A DNA stretch of 64,000 bases from Margaritifera margaritifera (taxonomy: Eukaryota; Mollusca; Bivalvia; Unionida; Margaritiferidae): NCBI GenBank assembly GCA_029931535.1, contig JAQPZY010001495.1, forward strand, positions 1,400,001 to 1,464,000, written 5' to 3'. The position numbers were made by a program, and so were the translations under genes. Each line of letters begins with the position of its first letter. Within the stretch, counting starts at the first letter, position 1. The notes beneath the pieces were generated by a model, which saw only the letters and a list, made by a program, of their open reading frames with translations, did not search any database and had not been told where the DNA came from. Positions 55,530 to 64,000 of this stretch are shown here, one piece after another.

Positions 55530-57640
55530 TGATATGTTTTTCATCCAACATCTGTCGCCCATATGTCCATTAGCACAAATTTGTCATCGCTAATTCTCCT
55601 AAACTACTTGGAGGATTGCAATGAAACCTTACACACATTCATCCAGAGGTCTAGTTGGTCCTAGTTGAAAATGGTGCTGTTCGGATATCCGGTATGGCTG
55701 CCACAGCAGTCATCTTGAAAATCTTGTTATCGCTACTCCTCCTGAATGGGTGGTCATGTCAACATTGGGTTTCCACTAAAAGACTTCTTATGATGTGTAG
55801 GGGTGAAACCATTAATCGATATATCAATGTATCGATAGTTTTTCCAAATTGATACCCATATCGATACAATAGGTGAAGAATCGATACAAAACAATACTTA
55901 CCCTATACAAGTTACTTTAATCCTCAGCAGTTGTGAATAATTATTAGTTGTTTGCCTTTTCATTCTTTGAATTGAGAATTCATCTGAGGAAAACTATAGA
56001 CAACACCCACTCGCCTTCTACAAATAAACAAACACAGTGACTAACTCATGGGGTTTGAAATCTGCTTCTCACCAGTTCCATGCTGATTATTTTATCCTGT
56101 CAGCATGCTCAGCCATGGACAACATAATGCAGACATTCCAGATTTGTTCCCGTGTATAACTTAAATACTTTACTGATCATTTAATAACCACATTTACGCA
56201 AAGTTTCTCTGTTGATTCTTATCTTTTCAATTTGGATCGAATTTGAAGGCTTCACTTCCTGTGTGTCACACAGTGAAATATGTTACATTCAGTTCTGATT
56301 GGTGGTTATTGTTTGTTCAAGTCTAGAGTAAAACAATAACCACGAATCAGAACTAACTGTTGCTTATTCACTGCATGACACATCAGAAGTATTGGCATCC
56401 AAACTTGGTCCAAATAGATACAAAGCAACAGAGAAACTTAGCACAAAAGTGGCTATTAAATGATCTGTAAAGTACTTAATTCGTACATGGGGAACAAGTT
56501 TGGAATGTCTCCTTTTACACTGGTATATGTAAGCAGCGACTGAATGTGCTGACTCGATAAAATTGTTTTAGCACAGAATCAGCAAGGGGGCAGATTACAA
56601 ACCGCATAGGTTATAACCACTTTGTTAATTTGTAGAAGGGAAGCGGGTGTTGTCAATAATTTCCTGTTTCACTGACAGAAATGAGTGTCTGTGGCCGCGG
56701 TAGGTATTTTGCATCTGCAGGAAGTACAATGCGAAGGATCTGGTTGTTATTCATCTCCGCTCCCATACTCGGATTTGTTCTAGATAAGATTTTCCTCGCA
56801 CGAGGAAATTGCACTATTTCTTTTGTTTTGAAGATAAACCATAATGCCTTCCAATTTTAAGTGAAGACATCAAATTGGTAGTAACATGTTTTAAAAGCAT
56901 TCATGCAGTGCAAAACAAAAGGCTTGATGACCAAGATGTGTCCTGCACCTGTTCAGATGGAGCAGCCTTAAATGGTCTAAATGGTTGAATAAAAATCACT
57001 GACACCTAACAGGTAGTCTGTTTGGAAGTATTTAAAAAAAAAAAAAAACCAGGATGAGAATTGCATATGAACTTAAGTCTATGTCTGTATGTCAATCTGC
57101 TTACTAGAAATACAACCATTAAGTCAACTCATATAAAACGGCACCACCATACCACTGACAGACCTTATGAAGATGAAAATACCATCGAGTTGATATGTGT
57201 ATAGATAATGTATATTGTAGGTTTATATTGTGAATCGTATCGATACGTGGTAGAGGTGTATCGTTTCACCCCGAATTATGTATAGTTGGTCCTAAATGAA
57301 ATGGTGCTGCTCAAACATCTAATAAGGCCTCCACAGTGACCATCTTGAAAATCTTCTTATCACTACTCGTCCTGAATGATGATCGTATCAGCATAGGGTT
57401 TTCAATGAAGACATCTTACGATGTCTAGTTTGTCATAAATGAAAATGGTGCTGATCTGGCCTCCAGTATGGCTGCCACAATAGTCATCTCCATTTTGAAA
57501 ATCTTCTTGTTGTTATTCCTCCAAAAGGGAAAGTCGTATCAACATGGGGTTCTCACCAGAAGACTTCATATAATATCTTGTTGGTCCTAAATTAAAATGG
57601 TGCTGATACAACATCCAATATTACCACTATAATGGCAAAA
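55530..57640 (+). repeat. modular repeat island 5, split by a hAT insertion
   Basis: The head is at 55530-55660 (CTACTTGGAGGATTGCAATG, CATTCATCCAGAGGTCTAGT), with one body unit up to 55800. The island resumes at 57278 in the same body unit (AGTTGGTCCTAAATGAAATG) and runs to about 57640. Everything between is the 55801-57277 insertion. Confidence 0.85.
55801..57277. mobile_element. foldback hAT-like element, 8-bp TSD, inserted in island 5
   Basis: Begins GGGTGAAACCATT and ends near GTATCGTTTCACCCC plus five bases. ATGTGTAG (55793-55800) and ATGTATAG (57278-57285) are the duplicated target, one mismatch. About 55985-56314 and 56331-56665 form a long imperfect palindrome around 56322: for example ACAACACCCACTCGCC with GGGAAGCGGGTGTTGT, and AGTTCTGATTGGTGGTTATT with AATAACCACGAATCAGAACT. 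The segment 56680-57180 has no left-side partner. A short relative is at 30481-30711. Confidence 0.75.
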
Positions 57641-58508
57641 GGAGTTAGCCACTGTGTATACTAGAAAAAATAGTCTGCATATGGTGATGAATCTGCTGCA
57701 TATAATACATAAACAACATTTAATGAAGAAAGCACTGAATATAAAGACAAAACCACTGAATATAATAATGAAAGATCGCATAAGACATTTTTGGCATTCC
57801 ATACTGAAGCACTGTGTACTGAATGTTCTCTCTTGCTAGATGCATGTATAAAGAATCAATTTCAATATGTAAACAAAAGTTTATGGCCAAAATTAAATTC
57901 TACACACCCTAAAGTACGATTCTTGTTTCTTAACAAGTAAATGACTTGTCTTGCAAATCAGTTTAAAAGCTGTATAGCTCCTAAAAAAAAATTGCATGTT
58001 TCTTTAATCCTAATCTTTCTTGAAAATAGCTGTAGAGAACAGAATGAACACTGCAAATGATAATTTGATTTCTATCAGAAAAATTAATGACAGGTAAGCA
58101 GGTAGTTGTATTGCCCAGCAGTTTGATTTGATGTAAGTCTGAGGTAAGAAATATAGGTAATGTAGTCCCGATAACATGTTGGTATGGTATACTTAAGGTG
58201 TACAGGTAGGATTGTTTGTTCATTTTACTCTAATCTCTTTTGTGCCAAGGTGCGTACGGATAGTTTTGTTATCGCAATCCAGCCATGGATGGCATACATT
58301 CATGGAGAGTATTAGGTTATTAATTACATTATTTCTCCCATGATAAGACCAGAGGGCAAGCCTAATAAATTTGTCAAATATAAGAGTGGACTTTTTATCA
58401 GACAAATATATCCTTGGTAAATATTTGTCGAAATTATGTAAAAATAGGTGTGGCGGTTGTTTATCATCAAGCATGGACTAATCATCAGATAAATATGGTA
58501 TGATATTA
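57641..58508. other. non-coding DNA
   Basis: Nothing recognised. Minus-strand ORFs at 57981-58223 and 58220-58474 have no domain. Confidence 0.4.
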
Positions 58509-60252
58509 CAGTATCAAATACTGCAGTTTTGCTCATTTTCATTATTGCCTTGAACCATGAATTTAAAGACCAAACAAAAAAGCTGCTTGTGATGAAGCCC
58601 CCAATCCATTTCTTATTTAAATGTTCCATGAGATCAATAAAGCTGTTTGATAAATCAGCTTCATTACTGTAATCTGGTAATAAAATATTAACTTTTACAT
58701 GTGTTTATTTTATTTGTAACTCTAAAAAAAGAATTATATAGCTTTTATATTGTTTCAATGTACACATATGTATATGGTATCCGGTAGCTGTAATTTCCAT
58801 TCACTGTCTTGATATGTCGTCAGGTACAGTAAGGATAGAGGGAAAAGAGAGCAAGCATAAGGTATTCAAACACTAGTATTACTAAAAATGAAAGAAAGAA
58901 TAGATGAAACTAGTATGTGAAAATTAGATTTAATTCTTATTCCAATTGATTCTTCATTCAAGTGAAACTGTTGTCAAAACATTTAAATCCTTCTGAAAGC
59001 ACATGTCATTTTATCCATGCAGGTTGAATCCAAATGTAGAACCAAACTCTAAAATACTGAAACTTTTGCTTGAAGCACAATTACTAATGAAACACTATGT
59101 ATATAAACTAATTACTGCAGAGTATTGAAGCTCCTACTTCACTAGTTGGAAAAAACCACTGAATCAACATTGTGTCAATCAAGTCTTCTAGTACACACAA
59201 ATGTTTGTCAGGTAAATAATCCTGAAATTGTTGAATTAAACAAGTCCAGTATTCTCTAAGCCACGAATAATTAGGTCCAGTCTTTCACTCATTTTTGTGT
59301 GAGCTGCAGTTATCCATTCAGCATGAATCAGCTTCATTGATAAGGTTTTAAGGTCCATGATTACAGTACACTGATCTTCACTGGTGATATCTTCCTTTTC
59401 CCTGCTGGTCTCCATGATCTGTTGAGCATACCAGTTGTGGAAGTGAGATTTTAATTCTTTGTAGTCTTTATTTATTTTAAAGTCTGGTGGTTGAAGTTGG
59501 TTCGTACATGAGGCAGGCTGAAACAAAGGAGTGATTCCATTGTCTTTGATGCCTTTAATGGGCTCTGAATGCAGCAAATATTGACACTTCCTGCCAATTA
59601 AGGGGCAGCTGGTCAAGTGTTTGGTTCACATATGGAATGATGATGTTAGAGTCCAACTATTTAATTTCCATGTTTCGAGCCTGTGATTTTCTTTGGAGCC
59701 AGGAATTTAAAAAAAAAACAAAAACCTCAAAATAATTAATTTTTTTCAACTAATATTGGATATAATTGGTTTTCCTTGCTATTAATATGAGCCTCCCTCC
59801 TCCCCCCCCCCCTCAGATCTAAGTTGAGTTTTACTAGCCTTAAGCCACTGTGTTAACACCATGGTCATCAGAAAGTACTGATGGTGCAAGTTTATGGACA
59901 GTGTTTTAAGTAAGAGATCATACACATGTACTTTGATAACCTATTAGCTTAGTGTTGTTGGCTGCATTAGCTCCCTTTGATGTTGAATGTGAGTTCTTAA
60001 TCGTGACAGGTATTTGATTTGTGCTTATACAGGTTGTAGTATTATTTTAACCATTGACCGCTCTTTCTTATTGGCATTGTTTTCTTCTTTTTTGTTCTTT
60101 TGGGTCTATGTAGAGGTTAATCCATGAAATTAAATAGCTATAAACCTGCAAACTTTGACAGGCAAATCCATGAATTTTATACCCATGAAAATGTCCTTTT
60201 TATTTGACAAAACCACGAAAGTTAAGACCCTTGAAAATAAATGAAACCACAG
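58509..60252 (-). mobile_element. pogo/Tigger-like element with transposase remnant
   Basis: Flanked by TA (58507-58508 and 60253-60254). The right end, read on the minus strand, is CTGTGGTTTCATTTATTTTC; the left end has CAGTATCAAATACTG. The whole element aligns, inverted, with 11370-12906: GCAGCCAACAACACTAAGCT, GGAAATTACAGCTACC and GTTAATATTTTATTACCAGA are shared. It is longer by the part of the transposase missing from the first copy and by an AT-rich insertion near 59640-59810. Confidence 0.75.
59236..59616 (-). pseudogene. C-terminal half of a pogo-like DDE_1 transposase
   Basis: Open for 126 residues from the first Met to TAA at 59236. The order of motifs is that of the end of a pogo/Tigger catalytic domain: HSEPIKGIKDNGITPLFQPA, then NQLQPPDFKINKDYKELKSH (the D of LQPPD would be the third acidic residue), HFHNWYAQQI, and a closing KLIHAEWITAAHTKM with IIRGLENTGLV. 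The first two catalytic Asp residues and the DNA-binding N-terminus would lie at higher coordinates and are lost, replaced by AT-rich DNA. The frame itself has no stop, so decay is by truncation. Not functional as it stands. Confidence 0.75.
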
Positions 60253-60254
60253 TA

Positions 60255-61980
60255 TACTGTTAATTATAATATTTTAGCATGATTAAAAGTGTTTTCCCCA
60301 GCCTGCACCCTTTGCAGCTTTTAGCACAATAAAATTCAGAAGGGCACACTTGCACATCAGTTGCATGTCGGAAAAGGTGCCAGAAAAAATTGCAATGTTG
60401 GAATTGCCACAACATATCCAGGACTTGGGATTTTTTTTCCCCGAGCACTAGTGCCTAGGATGAGCAAGTTGCAACAGTTACTCATCCCTGTCTTCATTTT
60501 ACTCAGCACAGCACACTTTTACACTACACGAACTCTCTTGCTAAAAAGTAATAGATACCCAATGCAAATTTGATACTAAAATGGGTCAAAATCATGGACA
60601 TATTAATATGTTCATAGTGAAGATGGTGGGTTTAAAACCCTTCTAATACATGGCTCCTTAGGTAAATATATAATAAGAGATAAGGTTAGTAACTCTAGAA
60701 ATTGTGGTTGCATACTTAGCTCACAATTTCTAAATGGCATTCGGATTTATAGCGACAACTTTCAGTAACCTAGGTGTCATTTTAATGTGGAGAAGTTTTC
60801 CTTTTGAAAGAGCTGACACATGTTAATAATTAGACATTTGAGAGACAGGGAATCTCAAAATGTTGTGATTTGATTTTTTTTTTGTTTGGTCAGACATGGT
60901 CCCATTATGTGAGATGTCCACCAGCTTTCGTACTAAGTAATACATTTTTATTCAAACCTTCATTTCTAAAGAATTACTCGGAGGCACATATCAAAGGGAA
61001 GATTTCAGAAAGGCTTGAAGAACAGGAAGATTTTCTACATCATGACCATGATTAAATTTTGACATTATGTGCTTTATGAATGGATTAGAATCATGTGCAT
61101 TGTGTGCAAGTTGGTGGAAATCGGCAGAGACCCCTAAAATATTCTTTTCAGATGTATGTTAGCAACATTTTTTTTGCTGAAAGCAATTACATGCTTATGG
61201 AAAAATCTGCTGACATTTTCACTTAGGTGTAACAATGTGTCAACAAAGCTGCAATCTTGAAAATACGGTGACCTGGAACCTATGGCAAGTGTAACACTGT
61301 TTATCCAAATTAAAAATCAGACACTGTCTCTTAACTTCACACAGGTCTAACTCATAAAGATGTGTGATACGTCATTTAATAAAAAAAATTCTCTACATCA
61401 AATGATGCCTATATTACCGAAAAGTCACTGACAATGGGAATACAATTAGGAAATCAAGGGCTAGGTGTGAAACTGCAGTTTCTCGAGTTAGTAGTATATA
61501 AACCTTGTCTTGTATTAAATATTTATGCAAGGGGCAATGTATTGGAAGGGTTTTAAATTTGCTGTTGATTTTTCACACATTTTAGTACATAAAAAAACAA
61601 AGCTTCCTTTGTGACAAGTTTTAGACCAGTAGTGCTCAACTCGAACGTTTAAATGGGCCAGAATCGACTTTGATGGGCAATGTAGGGGGCCTTACTGCGA
61701 AAGTTTTGTGTCTATAATAAAAGCATAAATACACATGCATAAAGTAAGGACACCGGCCACACAGAATGTTGGCGGGCCATGCACACTGATTTATTCTCAC
61801 TGTGCAAATCAGGATGGTTTCAGAAATGTGGTAGATGTTAGATGTGTGTAAGGGAAGAGAGAAGACCTGAAGTTCTCATTGGCTGTAAACAGTGCCAAGT
61901 ACATTTATGTGTGGACAGTGACTGTTTTGAGTGGTACCACTCTCAACTTTGGAATTACCGGTGGATTTCATTCATATTTT
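60255..61980. other. non-coding DNA with one possible terminal exon and a MITE end
   Basis: Includes the possible exon at 60893-61055 and, at 61627, CAGTAGTGCTCAACTCGAAC, which looks like a hAT left terminus followed by GGGCCAGAATC and GGCGGGCCATGCACACTG near 61770-61787. No target duplication was confirmed. Confidence 0.35.
60893..61055 (+). CDS. possible terminal exon, unknown
   Basis: A strong pyrimidine tract and acceptor (TTTTTTTTTTGTTTGGTCAG, ending about 60892) precede an open stretch of 54 codons ending in TAA 61053-61055. It reads TWSHYVRCPPAFVLSNTFLF and closes with ISERLEEQEDFLHHDHD, an acidic and His-rich tail. No domain recognised and no poly(A) signal close behind. It is not the expected continuation of the FERM domain. 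It could be a chance ORF after a chance acceptor. Confidence 0.2.
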
Positions 61981-61999
61981 AAAACAACTTGCATGATTG

Positions 62000-62260
62000 G
62001 ATTTTTATTGTGGTTATTGTGGGGTTTAACACCATTTTTCAGCACATGATAATCTATTCATGGCAGCCAGTATATTTGGTGGAGGAAGAACCCAGGAAGA
62101 CCCTGGGAAGAACTGCTGAATCATGGGAAGCTACTGGCAAGCTTTCTCACATACCTCACATTGGTCGAGCTGATACTTGAACTCATGTGGACAGAGGTGA
62201 GATGTGTTGGTGATCTGTAAAGGCGAGCATCTCAGACCACTCGGCCACCTGGTGCCCGTA
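62000..62260 (-). mobile_element. tRNA-derived SINE, Ser/Leu-type head
   Basis: On the minus strand: A-box-like TGGCCGAGTGGTC (62235-62247), a long variable region, and B-box-like GAGTTCAAGTATC (62172-62184). A body follows whose plus-strand text has GGTTTAACACC, CAGCACATGATAATC, GGCAGCCAGTATATTTGGTG and GGAGGAAGAACCCAGG. The body resembles a conserved domain shared by many invertebrate SINEs. Confidence 0.65.
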
Positions 62261-64000
62261 TATGATTGGAAACTTCAACATTAATATTATCAAGATAAAG
62301 CAAGAATCTAAACTTAAACTTCCATATCCAGCTGAGTTGAATCTGTCCTGGTATGTACAATTCCTTATCATCTGTTGTACATGTAAACCAAAAGTTACAA
62401 AATGTGTATTTGATGACTATGCTGTTAAAAAAAACATGCCCACCACAACATTACCTCATAGACAGAATGCAAAAACAAGCAATTTGGTCTCCTAGAATTT
62501 ACAAGTGAACGATTACAGACATTTTCTTAATTTTCTCTTTCAATATTCATGAACAGTTCAGATGTATGGAATTCAGGTAGCATTGAGGTGATGCAAAAAT
62601 GATACACGGGGCTTAACTTCTACTCCCACCAGTTTAGTCAGCTGCTTGGCTCACACCAAGCAATGGGGAGGTGTCTAAAAATTTACTCCCAGGTAAAATT
62701 GGTCATAGCTAACAGAAACAATATAGGAAATTGTTGTTTTTCCTGGCACTTTTTGTTTTGAATCCCTCCACTCACCCCTCAGCTGTACTGAATGGTCAGA
62801 GAACATGTGCACACATGATGGCTAGTATTTCAGTCACCACTGCCACTTCAATTTGGACATCACTGGTGACTTAAATGCAGTAATTTGCTGTTGGGTCAGT
62901 ACTTTTTTGCCAGAGACCACATGCTCACTAGCCTTACTTTTAAGAGACTTGTGTATGTTTCAAGTGGTTGGTCATCACACTGGTGCTACCCCAGTGTATG
63001 AAATCTATTTAGAGTATAGGTTACATGTAGCTTTCTGTTTCGATCAGCATCAACAATTGTGAAATACTTCTGAACTGGAGATAGTTTACCATGCTTTCTT
63101 TCAGCCATCTTGAATAAGACCAGGATACAAAGTTATGTCGTTTTGTCTTGAGCTTTATTGATTGTTTAAATGGAAGGCAGGTTTTGTAAACGTTTACAGG
63201 GCTAACTTGAAATGTCATTCACACATAGTATAATCCAGTGATTACTTTTAGGTTATTGTCTGATGAATTAACCATTATGGTGTCATGCTTGTGTAAGCCA
63301 GTTCACAGTCATGTGATCACAGGAAGTCTTTACCATAAATACACTACATTGGAAGCAAGGTGTGAAAAAAATTGAAAAGTTCTGTTATGGAACTTTCTGA
63401 ATAATAATTTTGAGTACATGTGAGATTTCAATGAGTGAAGGGAAGGACGGGAGACACCCCTCATCTCAGGAGGAAAATCCTCATAGTTGGGAAGTTCACA
63501 TGTATGCATTGGACACAGGAGTGCTATGTTAGATCATGCCATTTTTTGCACGTGTTGTATTTGCCAAAAGAAAAAGAAGATCAAGGGTCAGAAAAAAGAT
63601 GTATTGAGAGAATATGAAATATATAAGCATTTAGGAGAGTTTGTACAAAAGTGGAAAGAGTACATGACATACTTGCAGTATCTTAATGACGGGCAAGTAA
63701 TAAATTGGTCAGGGCAGGTAGGTTTAGTTGGAACTTGCTTGACTTGACAAGTGATCTCAAAAAATAATGTCAAGTCCTGTTCACCATCAGACTTTTCAGA
63801 AAGATTTGGAAACTTTTTTTGTTTTGAGAAGATGATATGGGATGATAAAAATGATTTCTTTTATTCTGAATGTTAATGTTTCATCCTGATTTATTGTCTC
63901 TCTTTTTTTGGAGAAAAATTTGAGACATAATGAGAATTATGTTGTTTATCATCATTGGCAGCACAAGTGTTACTTCAGATATTTTTTTTCAAGCCCATAA
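62261..64000. other. non-coding DNA to the right edge
   Basis: No gene or repeat recognised. Overlapping ORFs at 63435-63747 have no domain. The next FERM exon was looked for and not seen. Confidence 0.4.

Noticed and set aside
60893..61055. Next exon of the FERM gene
   Set aside because: The acceptor is good, but the product lacks the expected F2-lobe continuation and ends in a stop.
63435..63747. Overlapping ORFs near the right edge
   Set aside because: Two frames are open together, the products are low-complexity Lys/Glu-rich, and there is no domain or clear splice site.

Overview
This is animal genomic DNA, AT-rich and almost entirely intronic or intergenic. Coding signal is sparse: three short exons with matching splice phases, plus many dead transposable elements. 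The repeat content (a Ty3/gypsy element with integrase ahead of reverse transcriptase, a Penelope-like element with a hammerhead ribozyme, tRNA-derived SINEs, hAT and pogo elements, and dispersed islands of ~140-bp units) suggests a lophotrochozoan, most likely a bivalve mollusc. That assignment is inference; no species marker was recognised.

The host gene is on the + strand. Exons at 7877-7981, 29136-29178 and 54234-54315 join in phase and encode the first part of a FERM domain closest to the EPB41L4 (band 4.1-like 4) family. The introns are about 21 kb and 25 kb and hold nearly everything else. No start or stop of this gene was found.

1-7.9 kb: end of an ORF of unknown function beside a hAT terminus; a hAT-type element with 5-bp target duplication (2990-4038); a LINE tail; a hAT MITE (6146-6477). 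8-13 kb: repeat island 1, a 5'-truncated Penelope-like element with a 16-bp target duplication and a hammerhead ribozyme (10264-11135), and a pogo-like element (11370-12906). 14-20 kb: LINE 3' end, hAT MITE, and an L1/Tx1-type LINE relic on the minus strand. 22-29 kb: a 2.5-kb hAT element with internal inverted arms, satellites, a TA-flanked MITE, a SINE and a 1.36-kb minisatellite. 30-41 kb: hAT relics, a TTAA-flanked MITE with a duplicated right half, and repeat island 3.

42.3-49.0 kb: a complete 6.68-kb LTR retrotransposon with near-identical LTRs, 5-bp target duplication, tRNA-Pro-type primer site, and order gag-PR-IN-RT-RNaseH (the Gmr1 type). It is defective: a stop, three frameshifts and a 37-bp inverted duplication inside pol. 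50-64 kb: repeat islands 4 and 5, the latter split by a foldback hAT element (55801-57277); a 28-bp minisatellite open in three frames; the third FERM exon; a second pogo-like element with a transposase remnant (58509-60252); and a SINE.

All coordinates and similarities were read by eye. No alignment or database search was run.
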